Below are positions 13,181 to 26,400 of a DNA stretch of 64,000 nucleotides, piece after piece. The stretch is from Corella eumyota (taxonomy: Eukaryota; Chordata; Ascidiacea; Phlebobranchia; Corellidae). Numbering within the stretch: position 1 is the stretch's first letter; the number at the start of each line of letters is the position of its first letter. Location: contig OY720098.1 of assembly GCA_963082875.1 (NCBI GenBank), positions 10,478,001 through 10,542,000 of the forward strand, read 5' to 3'. The notes under the pieces are model-generated. The model made no database searches. It had not been told where the DNA came from and saw only the letters and a list, made by a program, of their open reading frames with translations. A program made the translations under genes and the position numbers.

Positions 13181-13823
13181 TGACTTAACTTTCCCCTTGC
13201 TAGTTGCGCAAGGGAGACTTATTACAATTTCATCCGCTTTCCATTCCTCCAATTCCTGCCATTACCTTTTTCCTCCATTCATTAAATCCAAATAAAATCC
13301 ATTTTTTCTGCATTAAAAATAATGTTTAGAAAGGGGTAATAGACACTTAACCCTATTAAAAATTAAGTTTTTTTCAAATGTCAATTTTATGATATGTCGC
13401 ATCGTGCCAAAATTTTTTAAGTTATTTCCCTTTTCAATTTTTTTAGTGCCAGCAACATTAAATTATGTCAATTCACATGCTAAATATTATTAATGTATAA
13501 TTGTTATTTTTTTTGTGCCAACAATTTTAAAATATGCCTTTTTTAATAACTCATGCCAGATTTTTTAATTTATGCCAAATGTACATTTATTTATATATTT
13601 AAATACCTCGTTTAACTACTTTGTGGGAGTACCTGCGCATCAACACAGGTTTAATAATGTTCATAAGTTTTCAATTAAATAATACAAATAAAATTTTTTT
13701 TTTATTGGCAAGTATGAAAACTTAATACTAATATTTATAACATTTATGATTGTTTATGATTATTTCAAAATTACTTAAAAGTTAAAAAACAATTTTAAAT
13801 CAATTAAATGAAAGTTAACATAC

Positions 13824-14131
13824 CTGGAACAGTGTTCAAAACATTTGAACGCAAGATGTCTCACAGGAGCAAGTTCAACTTCACAAACTTTTCTAAAAAA
13901 AAATTAAAATCTTTTAAAATTTAATTTTTTTTATATAAAATATATTTATATTTAATTATTAACTGCTTATAATATGCCACACTTTATACTTTTAGTGATA
14001 AACTTTACAAAAACAAACTACAAATCACGAACAAAAACACGTCTACTCACCTCGAAAGTCCATCTAGAAAAAACGAGAATTCCGATTTCAATTCAGATTT
14101 GCCACGAAACACCAAGTCACGTGATTCTTCA
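13824..14131 (-). other. Two exon-like segments of an unrecognised gene or repeat
   Basis: On the minus strand, 14051-14131 is open (reading EESRDLVFRGKSELKSEFSF) and bounded by an AG and a GTGAG donor. 13824-13892 is preceded by a polypyrimidine AG and followed by GTATG, and reads KVCEVELAPVRHLAFKCFEH. The phases fit (2 to 2), so the two could splice together. I found no initiator ATG in frame, no flanking exons that fit and no known domain. Codon use is less AT-biased than the surroundings. This could be a fragment of a small gene or of a repeat. Confidence 0.25.
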
Positions 14132-14404
14132 CTTGTTCAGTGACGTTTGTGTTCATGCACGACGCCTCTTGCAGTGGAAAGCGCTTTTCAAGCTGTCACT
14201 CAAAGCATATTTGCCTAAATCTTCTAAACAATTTAACAAAATGTTTATATAGCAGCACAAACCAATAACCTTAAATAGTATCTTTATGTTTATTTACTTT
14301 TTAATTATTTTTTTTATTAATTAACGTCCTAAATAACGACTAAACAACTTATACGTTCGTTAACATTGCACATTAGTTGGAACACCAGAAATTTCAGATT
14401 ATGA

Positions 14405-14655
14405 TGCAACCTCGTGTTTTAAAGGAATTTCTCGGGGAGACGCACCAATTACGATGTCGCATCCCCCTCGCTTATTTGATAAATTACAGCTGAATTTTTC
14501 TACATTTTATATCCTTATTTGGTAACAAAATCTCTGTTTAGTCTGCACGTGTTAACTAATAAAAAAATTTGCACCCGAGACCTCGTGGTAAAGGAATTTT
14601 TCGAGGAGGCGCACTAATAATTCCTTGCGCCTCGCTTAGTGAAAAATTTTAAGTT
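14405..14655. repeat. Tandem pair of hairpin-bearing repeats
   Basis: Two diverged copies start CCTCGTG..TAAAGGAATTT (about 14411 and 14581) and end CTCGCTTA. Copy 2 carries a perfect 8-bp stem, GAGGCGCA and TGCGCCTC, around a 12-nt loop (about 14607-14633). Copy 1 has a shorter GGGGA/TCCCC stem at the same place. GC content rises sharply here. Confidence 0.5.
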
Positions 14656-15599
14656 TCTATGCTTTATAACAGACCTATGTTAAAGCAATAGTAAATTATA
14701 TTATTCCCTTTTTTTAATTTTAATAAATCGAAATTCAGTGTTTGTTACTGTCCAAACACATTTTTATTGTTATTTTATAAATATAAAACTCAAAATAAGT
14801 TTTTTTTTTATTTTTAATAAATATTCAACAACAAAAAATAGCAAAAATAAATTAACTAAAGGTCATGCCTGTTCCATAAAGTTCTAAACGTTTGCAGAGA
14901 AGGCACGACCGCTTTTTAATGGTAACCTGGCAATTATGTTAAAACTGCAATCCTAAAAAGGTAGTTATGATTCTTAAACAAGTTGTGAATTAAATAACAT
15001 TAAAATAATAATTATTAAAACTTGGTTAAAATACCAGTTTAATAAAAAATAACATAAAAATCACAAGTTGTGATGCGGAATATTTCGTATGTTGTGACCA
15101 TTTTAAAAATAGCAATTTTTTAAATGCCATCGTTGTTAGGTCATTAAAATTACCAAGCCAAAATATTTTAACCAAACAAAGACGTATAATCATTTAACCA
15201 TTTTGTTCTTTATGCTTTCCAATTAGCAATTAGCTAGATTTATTACCCTATTGACCGGGTTTAGGTAACTGGTAGTATTGCTTTAATGTCACATGAATAT
15301 TATTAATTGATCTGCGAGTGAATAGAATTAATGTATACGTTTGTAATTACCATGGCTTTGTTTCCGTTACTTTCGATTAAGTTATAACATTTGTAACTAA
15401 ATATTTTGATCGCACTATAGTTAGTAAATGTAGTGGATATAATTTACAGTTGCTAAATATTTAAATGCAATATTGCTTTTTTTAAATGATTGGTATAAAC
15501 ACGTGGTTAGTTATTTAGAAGAGCTATTTGTACCTAGATAACAATCTACGTAACAATAAATAATGCTTTTGTACAAAAAGAAAATAAACACTGGGCCTC

Positions 15600-15845
15600 C
15601 TACTTCGAGCATTAAGATGGTTCACTTTGACTTGTACGCAGATTTACCCGTTCTACAGCATGTAGAACAGAGCGACACTATACCACACATGACGTCATAG
15701 GATATCATGACGTGGCGAAAAAAAAACCTTTCCGGGAGCTTTCCAGTTGCAGGTTTGAGTGTTTGGACTGAGGGCGAGGCGAGACCGAAAGGAGTGGGAG
15801 AGGTTCCGGTACCCAACCCGATGCTGGCGGGTTTCTTATTTATTA
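15600..15845. other. GC-rich island with a CRE palindrome
   Basis: A ~245-bp segment of clearly higher GC content contains TGACGTCA at 15690-15697, a second TGACGT-like word at about 15707, and a hairpin AACCCG/CGGGTT near 15816-15834. Open frames exist on both strands (about 63 codons each), but neither has splice context or a recognisable domain. It could be a regulatory island, a piece of a dispersed repeat, or an isolated exon. Confidence 0.3.
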
Positions 15846-15999
15846 CAAGTTTGATGTTTTACTGTTACTTTAATATTAAAAACATAACCAAAAAATAGTT
15901 TGTAAGTTAGAAGTGAATATGTTCGACAACATTTTAGATGTCGATATTGTTCATGTTCTAGCAACTAAAGCATGATGTCCATTGTTTTAGTATGGGCTG

Positions 16000-16218
16000 A
16001 TGTTAGCTGTTCGTATTATTTTGTTGTTGTGTGTTTGTTGTGCTTGTGATGATACTATTATATTGTCCAAATACGAAGCAAAAGTACAACAAAATATTCA
16101 AAATTTGCCATTTTATTCAATTAACTATTGTATTTATTATACAATGTTTTATTTAATTAACTATTTGTATTATAATAATTTGGTCGTCATGCAAACAAAA
16201 CTTTTAAAATTTCTGTAA
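16000..16218 (+). CDS. Weak candidate small secreted peptide, 72 aa
   Basis: The frame begins with a good signal-peptide-like stretch, MLAVRIILLLCVCCACDD. The remainder is AT-driven (Tyr, Asn, Leu and Ile rich) and looks like translated non-coding DNA. There is no family match, no splice context and no paralogue in the window. I consider a chance frame more likely than a gene. Confidence 0.15.
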   Translation: MLAVRIILLLCVCCACDDTIILSKYEAKVQQNIQNLPFYSINYCIYYTMFYLINYLYYNNLVVMQTKLLKFL

Positions 16219-16252
16219 CCTAGCCTTGTTCATATCTACAATATGTAATTCT

Positions 16253-16292
16253 AGTTCGAAATCTTAGATTTCGAACCATATTGTTATTGTCA
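16253..16292. repeat. Dispersed palindromic motif, copy 2
   Basis: TTCGAAATCTTAGATTTCGAA at 16255-16275 is followed by CCATATTGTTATTGTCAGT, matching the copy at 9659. A further TATGGTTCGAA follows at about 16310 and GATTTCGAACCATATTTTA at about 16505, so the 16.25-16.52 kb stretch may be a small inverted-terminal element. Confidence 0.45.
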
Positions 16293-17454
16293 GTATTTTT
16301 ATTAATATGGTTCGAAGATTTTAAAATTTAGTATAAAATTTAGTTTTAGATTTTAAAATTTAGTATAAAAAATTTAATTCGTTTTTAGTCTAATAATTAA
16401 ATACGTAACATTAGATTTATAAATTTAGTAAATATTCATATTTAAGTAATGTTCATGCTCAATTTTATTTATTAGTGGAGATTAATTTTAAAAATGATCA
16501 AATGATTTCGAACCATATTTTATTTATCAAATAAATCTAGTTTTTTTTTATTTTTGACCAACTATCAAAAAATATTCAAGTGAAAAGAACAAACATGCTT
16601 TCAAATTCTTATTTTATTTCCGCGTAAATAAAGTTTAAGAAAACCACAGCAAACAAAAACAAATTGAAAATTTAAAGTGCATTACAGGCGCCTAGTTTAA
16701 GTCAATAATTTGGCAATGAAACTTTAATTTTTTTTTTACAAAATGTCGTGTGCGTTGTTTTAAGTTTTTTAAATTACTACAGTGCTAATGTTTCAGTAAA
16801 CAGAATTACTTAAAAATGATATAAATTGAAGAAACAGTGGCACTTCAGTAAATATATAAGCTACAGTAACACTAGACAGCTTACGACACAGTAAAATTAG
16901 AATTATTATTGCACGAGATAATGGACAACACTTAAAGCCAAAAGAAAGAAAAAAATTAAAAAAAATTGCTATAGGAAAACGAAAATATTAATGATTTGAA
17001 AAACAAGTACATTTAAACCTTTTTCAAAAAGATAAGGAAATGGGTTAAATTTTAAAATTTATTTAATTTTTTTACAGTATTTTTTTTGCCTATCAGCAGT
17101 TAGTGTTGCCCCAAATTAATTTTACACCAAATATTGCTATAATTACGAAATTAAGATGATACGAAAGTACGTAAAACAAAAATACAACCTAATAATATCA
17201 AAAAAAAGTAAAATTCAGTTTATAACGTATTGCTTTTAAAAAGCCTTAAGAATAAAAAAAAAGTATAACAGGCCAGTATAATGTTATAAAATGATTACGG
17301 ATAACGTTATAGTTTACAAATTGCATTTTATAAATAGTTTCAAATAAATGTGCAAATTTCATTTTTACAGGTAGCAATAGCTAAGCTATTTTAAATATCT
17401 GAAACATTTTTAGAATATTCTTATTATTTTTATTTTACATGATTTTTTCATTCA

Positions 17455-17460
17455 TTTATT
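17455..17460 (-). terminator. Candidate poly(A) signal of the BCAP-like gene
   Basis: AATAAA on the minus strand, 27 nt past the stop codon at 17488. It is close to the stop; other AATAAA-like words follow further on, so this is one of several possible sites. Confidence 0.35.
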
Positions 17461-17487
17461 GATTAATGACGTAATTGCCCAGTAAAA

Positions 17488-20400
17488 TTAACGATGCGCA
17501 TCACGAGGAGGTATTGGAGGGGGTCCAGTAACCGGGTCCCTAACAAATAATTTAATAATTTATTAGTAAATTTTTTTAAAATTCATTCACAAAACAATAT
17601 GAAAAAACAGCACTAAAATATAACAGCATTTTTTCATAACTATAATGCAATAATACTCCAGCATTTTTCCTTTGAATTTTTAAATAATAAAAAAATATGA
17701 CTACAATGCCTTAAAGTTATCCTTTGTTAATACACATACACATATACATCAATAAATAATTTACCTGATGTAATGGTTAGTAGTGAGGCGTGGTGTATAC
17801 ATGTTTTCTACCATTACATTTCGAGGAGAAGGTTTTTGATTTATCTTCTTCGAAAACCCATCGTTGAACATACGAGTCGAATACTGGCAAAAAAAACAGG
17901 CAAAAATTTAATCAAGTGTATATAATGTATTTAATAAGCCAAAAAAAAAATCGTTACGAGTATATATTAATACTTCTTTGATGTGAATTTAAATTACGAA
18001 TTTAAGTTTAAAATGTATTAGGTTAAACGATAAATTTGTAAAACTTGTTACTAATTAATAAATGTGCTTTAACACATACCTTGTCAGTATACACGACGTT
18101 ACTACTTCCTTGACTTAGATCACTGTCAAGTGATGACGAAGCTAAAATAAACAAAAAAGTATAATTATCACACAGTTATTAAAAGTCATTATAAATATGA
18201 TCAAAATTAATGTTTTTATAAAGTTATTTTTTTTTAAACTTACTAGATTGCCGTGGGCAAGGAACAGGGGGTAAATTTTCCAACTCCTTTTTGGGGTTTT
18301 TCTTCTAAAAAAATAGTATTTTTATATTTATTTTTTTATAAAAAAACTTTCTTAAAATAATAAAAAATTTACTTTGGTAACCCCGTAGCAAGCCTCTTCA
18401 ACGTTCACGGCATTCGGGCCATTTGTTTTCCGCAGAACTTTCTCGTAAGTTGACGATCCTGCCACGATCGGAGCAGTGATTTCAATCTGATACGATTCGC
18501 CTAAAAAAATTAAAATTAAAAATTACAACATAAGAAAACTCAACTTAATGACAAGTAGGCCTTGAACAAACTGAGCTAATAATACACTTTTCTTGTTTGT
18601 TAACTTTAACAAAATAAACCTCTAACGATTACAATGTTACTTGGTTACATTGTCTTTGGGTTCAGTTGACCAAACAGCGTATATAAAAAATAAATATAAT
18701 GGCAAAAAATAAAATATGTTTAGTTTTAACACATTTGGCGGCCTTAGGTATTTTAACATTTACCTTTCAGTCGTTTTTGCTCCCTTCGTTTATTCAAGCT
18801 ATCTCTTATCCTCTGTAAACTTTCCTGTTGATATTGAAAGGAAGCTGGTTGTTCCTTATGTTTTCTCTCCCACTCTTTAAACCGTAGAAGAGCCTACAAA
18901 TTTAAAAAAAGTGATTTTTTAAGATTTGTTCAGATAAAAAACAAAATTAACTGTTGCACAACTAAGATATAAATTAGCCTTTTTAAAAAACATAGATAGT
19001 TTAGGGTTTAGTAGTAATTTTTTTTTCAAATTTAATTTGCTTTTTAACTTTAAGACTATGTATAGAAAATTATTTTCATTTCTGCCTGTAAATATTTTTA
19101 AGAATAGTAACACAATTTTAGTTGCTACCTGGTTGGTTGTAAGTTCCCCACTTTTAACTTTTTGTTGAAGAAATATGAGCTCGTGTTGGGCCGTGGTCAC
19201 GTGATTTATCATCTTTGGAATTTTAACTAAAAAGGAAAAAGGAATAAAAAAATGAATATATAAGAAATAAAATGAATATATAGAAAATAAAATTAAAAAT
19301 ATCTATCGAAAAAACATATCTGAAATTTTCGTCATTTTGTAATTATATAACAAATACTTATTTTGTGATTTTAAAACAATTAAAACCCAATATTAATAAA
19401 AATATTTTAATTTATTTAAACAATAAAAATATTTGAAAAAACAACAAACTAGAATCATAAGATTTCCTGTCTGCCCCACTCAGTTTTTCCTTTTCTACTG
19501 CTTGACTAGGAGGAGGGTGGGAAGGAGGAAGAGGGGGGAGGTCCGGAAGTCGAGAAGCGTGGGAAGATTCCTGATCGCGTGGAGGAACGGGCGGAATGTC
19601 GTTTAGGGCTGCCAAAAAAAATTAGAATTAATTTTGTATTTTTAAGAAAATAAACTTTTTAATAAAAATTTTAATTTGATAATAAACAAGCGAGGTCATA
19701 AATAGTCCTAATTTCATTTTTTCTAATTTAATAAAATACATACACATATATGTTACTTCAGATCCCTGTTGATACTGATCAGCGTTCAACGAAATGTAAA
19801 TATTTTCTTCTGAAAATTAAAAAAAAATTGTAAAAAATAAACAAATTTATTTTTAAAATAGCGAATTTTGAAATTTTTAAAAAAAATTTAATTTATTCCT
19901 TAATAAAAATTTTCTCAAAAAAATTGAAACACTACTAAAAAAAAATGGAAGTAAAATAAAAAAATTATTGAAGCATTTAAAAAAGTAAAATTGCAATCTA
20001 ACGATTCCGCAAAACGGTTTAAAAATTAAATTAATTAATAAATCTACATTAAAATTAACTTACCAGTTCCCTCTAGAACTTTTTTAAGCAAATCATCATG
20101 CTTATCCTCTTCCTCCGCCAGCATTATTGGATGTATAAAAGGCGAGTCGTAAATCTCGTTTGAAGGTAGCGCCCTCATTGCTAAATAACCTGGTGATGAA
20201 TTTGAAGGACTTGTTCTCGCTTCATACAAACTAGAAAAATCAAGTTTGTCTTAACCATTTTTTTCCAATTATATTAAAAGCAAAAAATATTATAGCTGAA
20301 ACGCAATGCGTTGCAAAGACAAAATCAACTTTTAATTTAAAAAAAGTTTGTGTTTATGTAAATTTTTTAAATATAAAATCAAAATTTAATATAACATAAA

Positions 20401-23400
20401 TTTTGCTAATTGAGGTTGCCGACAGGCCGCATCTTATAATTTTTACCTTTCTACGTCATAGAGACCGGTTACCATCTCCGACATGACTCGTGACGTCATC
20501 ACTTCACCTTCCATTTCGTGGTCGACCATGGCCGACACTTCCTGGAAATTAAAAATCAATTCAATTGGTTTCGCTCGATAAAATTAATACAGTTAGAAAT
20601 TAATTGCGTTCGATATTAACAAAAACAAATAACCTTTATTGCATTTAATATTAAGTAATAAGGGTACACTATTAAAAAAAACTAATACCTTTTATAGGAT
20701 ACACGCAATGCAAAGTATAATAATGAATAAAAAAATGCATAAACTTTGCTTTAGCTGCTAAAACTTTTAAATCTGAATGGTGACGTAATCTTTGGTTTTA
20801 ATTGGCCGTTAACAACCTTTGTAAGCGGGCATCGTATATTTAGACCTTCGATTTGAATTATGTTGAAATTACCTGCACTGGGTATCGTACCACCATGTGC
20901 GATGCCTGTTTTAACGTTAGGGGCATGGCGCGTGATGGTACTCAACCAATGAGGCGATTTTGCTAATATTTTAAAAATTAAAATTTTTAATTCCAAAAAA
21001 ATGTTGTTGGAAAAATAAGTTTCCCAGTAAATAAAACTGCCCTAACTAATTTTAAACATGCATATTACAAGCTAAAGTAACTTATATATAAATTACAATT
21101 TCTTTGAGCTTTTGTTTGAGGTTAGTTTGCACTGAGTTTAAATAGTTGTTAATACAAGTACAGTGTGAACGCACCATTACCCCTGCGGTACTGTAATGGT
21201 ACCACGGAGTGTAATAGTACTAACACTATGCTGTAGATTTTGTTATAACGAATTATAAAGAAACAAACTGTGTGGTAGAAAAATACAAAACAAATAAAGG
21301 GAACTTGTAATGTATTTGAAAATTTTGCATTTAGCATAAAAATATTATTTTTTTTACAAAGAATTTAATTTTTTTTATGTTGTAATTTACCAGCTTTAAA
21401 AAATATTTAATTTTTAAAATACTGTAGAGTTATGTTCTTAACAATATTTACCATGTAGTCCTGCATGTAATCACGCAAGTCCCAGTGCCCGTACTTCTCC
21501 GCCAAGTTCGTCGGGAAATCCCCGTCGCAGTTGGCGGTCCCGTAAGCTCTTATAGCGCCCGGGCAACGAAGCAGTAAAGCGGTCAAGTTGTTGAGACCAT
21601 GCATCGCGGCGAAGTGGAGAAGAGTGGGAGAGAATTCGCGGCGCCTTTCTGCGGAAAACAAAAAAAAAATTGCAAAAATTTGTAAAATAAAAGGAAACTA
21701 TGTAATTTTTGTAAAAAGTTAGACGAAAAAGCAAAACAAATCAAAGTTAAATAAAAAAACAGATTTTTTTCTACTGTTGGTGTAAAACTGCTTTTTCTTA
21801 TAAACCAAAAATTACACTGGGTTAAGTTTATGTCGAACTTACTGTTATCTTCTTCATTGTTGTTCCCGGTTCCCTGGTCGGACCCGAACACTACTGTCAG
21901 TTTACTCTCCGGTACCTGCTTCCGGAACGACTCGGTTAACACTCTAAAATAAAAATAAAACTTTAAAAATATTTTTTAAAAACCTTAATCAAAATTTTTA
22001 TTTTATCTAAATATATTATTGTCACAATAAAAATCGAACTTTTACAATTAGAAAAATTACGTGGTACAAAATGCTTTATCTATGATATTACCATTTTATC
22101 CTATACGCCAAATTCTTCTCTGCCTGTTAATATTCAGTACCACCTACATTTTAACTTAAACTCTACTGATGAAATAGGTGTACAAAGGCGTGCATATAGG
22201 CTACAATTTAACTCAATCCGTCATCCTTATTTTTATAACCCGGCAAACAATGAGATATTAAAACTTGCAAGCGGTTTTATAGGCAGAAATACAATGCGCT
22301 AAAAGTGTCTGATAACGGTGCTTCCCTCTGCCATGCTTCCGCAACTTATTGTTTTTAATCTGCATGGAAACCACGCATTTGGCTCGGGCCTTAGTCACAC
22401 GTTTCCTTGTGCGATATTATTTTAACGCACCAAACTATAATGGTAAATCTATTTTTTTTACGTAAATTTTAAAAATTTTATTTTTTTAAATTTCGTTTAG
22501 AGTCGATGCTTTAAAGATGATTTATATCTGAAAATGAATTAACGCAAAATATTCGTGATATACCTAAAATAACATATAATTAATATAAACTAATTTATTT
22601 TTTATCCAAATTTTTTGGTTAAAATAAACCAAATAGCGTTTGGCGTTTCTTATTCTAATAACACGAATAGTAAATTTTTTGTATATTAGCCGGCAGAAAA
22701 CCATTTGCATATTACTTAAAGTTTGTCTACGTACAAGGAAGTAAGTAAAACGCCTTCACCATACAAATTAATACAATGGGTAGTGTATTGAAAGGCATTT
22801 CGATATTTAAATTTTTAGATGACTCTACAATGTATAAATCGTATTACTAATAAAACATTTTAAAGATAATCAAACAATAAAAATTTTCAAAATTAAAAAA
22901 ATAATAATAATTGATTTTTTCTTACTGATCAATTTTCTCGTTGAGATGTTCATCGTTGGAGTTTAAATTAAGAGACTGGGCGAGAAATTCAAAAGGTCGG
23001 ACATTTTTCTCCAAAATCCCGTTCACTTTATCAAGGTCGGATTGAAACCAAACCTTTATCGAATCTCCGAGCTAAAAAAATTAAATTTAATTGTGGGTTC
23101 AATTACAAAAAAACAACATTAGAAGAGTATAGATTGAATAACTAACAATTAAATGAGAAAAAATTATTTCTTTTTTGTTTGTGCCATTGAAGCAGAATAT
23201 ACAACATTTTAATCGTTTAAATTTTAGTGATAAATGATTACCGCAAGGTTAAAATTAATACAAGAGTCATCCATAAAAAATAACATTATTAAAAATGTAC
23301 CTGTATACGTTCAGCTGGGTTTTCCTTTTCGCTTACAAACACGTTTGCGTTTATAATACCCGGAGCATGACCTAAACAGAAATTATTTAAAATCATAAAA

Positions 23401-26400
23401 TAAAAGCTGCCTTTTTCCAATAATTTTTTTTTAAATATTTATATTAAGTAAAGATTTGCTGCTATCCGTAAACGAACCTAAAGGCAAATAGTGTGCTGTT
23501 GGTGCGACTCAAACCAGGAATTTTTTGGTTTGTTAACTAACCCCAGGATACCACCCTACTAAACTACTAAAGTATATTCATACTAAAGAGTACATCCGCA
23601 AAAAAGCGAAAAAAACACTATAAGGAACTTTTAAATAGAAAATATTTTTTGCAAATATACTTTTAAACACATTTTTTAAATGGAGTCGTTCTATAACATA
23701 CCTGGATTTTGAAACAAGAGAGTGTATGGGTTAAACAAGTTTGCCTCGACCTCCAAAGTCGACTCGTCGTCAACAAACTCGACCTGGAAATGTTGACCTT
23801 CTTTTAAAGTTGGGTATGGTTTATTTCCAACCAATGTTAAATGCTGATTCTTATCCTTAATAAAAAAAAATAGAATAAAAACGTTAGGAAAACTACTTAG
23901 TATTACAGAAATACGTATTTTTCTTAACATAATATTGTGTAGTTCCAGTATTAGTTCCAATTTAAATAGTTTTGTATATAATATATAAATAAAAATGTAT
24001 TATATATTGTTTTTGTTAGTCATAAGTCAAATGTATTTTAGTACGAGTCATTACATAAAATTAGACTGTTGATAAATAAATTGACATCAAATTTTAAATG
24101 TAAACAGCAAACCGAAAACGAACGTGTATATTTGCACTAGAAAAAGATAGTTGCTCAAAATATAATGCGCTCCTACAGTTCTAAGGAAAATAAGGTATCA
24201 GTTTAAAGCATAGGAAATACCTTACCCCGTATTTCCCTAATGAGGTATTGTTAACCTAATGCAGATAGGGCCTGATTCGGCCGACTACCACACAGGCGCA
24301 TGAATTATAAGTTATTTTAAGCCACTAAAATAGATTGAGGCTCGCCTACCTATAAGATTGATAAACAAATATTATGATAATGCGCACACAAAGATTGGCT
24401 TCCACTAAACTTATAAAAACAATGGGTTAACCGAGAAGCGATTAACTTCTATTTTAAAACTCTTCCGGGTTCGTTAGGCTATAACGAGTAGTCAAAATGC
24501 CTATTCTAGAGTTAACTTTGTTGAAATCCAATTACTTAATTAGTGCATATAATGTACACTATACTTATAACAAACGAGCAAAAAACAATTAAAGAACAAA
24601 ATTTTTCTCAAAAGTAAAATTTCTGGTAAAAAACGCTTATTAATTTTAAAACTTTTTGACTAAAAAATCAACGTGTGTTAATTATTAAAAAATATCCAAT
24701 TGCAACGTATTTAGCATAACTTACTTCACAGCTCATGATGTTAGGGTGCAGCACAAGACTCATAGGTGAAATAAGGTCCATTATTTCATTGAAAATTTTC
24801 TCAGATTCGGTTGTTTGAACTTCATGGTGTTTTGCAAACCCAAGTAAAACTAGCAAAATAATATTTTGATACTTCTGACAATGTTTTTTTAATTATAAAA
24901 CAATATAAATTTAGTTGGACTTAATAATATGAATTACTGACAATATATTTTTTAGCACATATAACAGCTCTCTAACGCCACCACCTAAATTTGAGTTTAA
25001 CTTTGAACTGCACATTTTCCAATTTTGTTATTATTTTATTTAAAATAACATTTTTAGGCTTTTATATTGCAAAAAAGTAGAGCTATAACTATTTTTAAAT
25101 TGGCATAAATAAAAATAATTAATTTATGCCAAAGGAACATAAACTTATTCAAAAATCTAGAGCAACATAAAGGCTCTAGATTTTTAAATTTAAAAAAAAA
25201 ACACAAAAAGATTTCAGTTTAAAGCCAAAATTTGTAGTTGAAAAGTTGAAAAAAGATCTTACTGCATAAAGTTTGTCTAACTTCAGAAATAAATTCTGTG
25301 TCTTCCTCACTTCCAAGAATTAAAAAGATATTTCGATCTGAGCTTTCTTTTAGGATGTTGCTTTCATGCAATGGAGACTAAAAGAAGAAAAAAAAAATAA
25401 AAAAAAATATGATTTTTAAATAATGCTTTAGCAAAGTGACACTTTAATATAAAAAGTACACAAGATCCTAGGCTCGATTCCCACTGCTTCCATGTTATGG
25501 TGCTTTTTAAGTCATGTGCAATAAACTATGGAAACTCCTGCCAAGCCTAAAACCTATCAAATTAATAATCGGCCAATATGCTCAATAATAATCTAAACTG
25601 CTGGAGTTAACTTGACACTAGGTCAGAACAACAAATGTTACTGGGTATGTTAAAGAATTAATGCTCAAAATTTTGTTTTTTTTAATTAATAAAATTGGGC
25701 TGCAAACAATTTTTACCCACCTTTCTATTTTTAAAAGTTTTTAGCATGGTTTCAGAAAAAATAAAAAGTCTCCAAGCATTTTGAAGATCTTTTGTTTTAA
25801 AACCGATCAGGTTTTTAACCCATAATCTTGTTACTTCTAACCCTAAATCCCTAAAATAAAAAAAAAATTTAAAACACTTTTAAAAAGAAATGGCAAGTTT
25901 TTGGGTAAAATCGTACTAAGTAGTAAATCTTAATTAAAACTAAGGAATCATAGGTAGGTACATTATGGTTCTTAAACTTAGTCGTTAAATTTACAGTTTT
26001 ATCCAAATTTCTCATTACTTTTATGGGTAAACTCTAATGCTAGAACCGTAAATTAGATACAAATAAGAAATATGTTTTGTAGAACCAAAAAGTACACAAA
26101 ACCATATTATAAGATAGCATAAGAATTGTAACAAAAATTTGAGAGTTATTTTTTTAACATAATAGTTTTATTAAAAAAAATTTTATTTAACCAATGAAAA
26201 ACATTAATTAATTATTTAAAAAGGGGTCAAATAACAATATTAATTTTTAATATAGTCTATGGTATTTTTATGAGTTAGAAAAATGTTTTGTTTTTTTTAG
26301 CACTGTTTTATTGAACACTTAAAACTCACCTGCATCCATCAGGAAGATCAGTGGTAAACATATCCTCCATAAAGTTACTCCAAGGCTCATCGATTTCACC

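Larger units (their letters stand above)
14656..17454. other. Region without a confident gene
   Basis: Apart from the GC-rich island at 15.6-15.85 kb, a weak secreted-peptide reading frame at 16.0 kb and the palindromic repeat at 16.25 kb, I see only AT-rich non-coding sequence. It separates the BCAP-like gene (3' end at 17488) from the repeat cluster. Confidence 0.45.

Noticed and set aside
15622-15898. Overlapping frames on both strands of the GC-rich island
   Set aside because: Both result from local GC content; neither has a domain, splice sites or a paralogue, so I kept only the compositional island.
20751-20996. 81-codon minus-strand open frame inside a BCAP-like gene intron
   Set aside because: It lies wholly between two well-supported exons, has no domain and its splice context does not fit the gene's phases.
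24205-24240. Imperfect hairpin GGAAATAC/GTATTTCC in an intron
   Set aside because: A single copy of modest length in AT-rich sequence; expected by chance at this scale.
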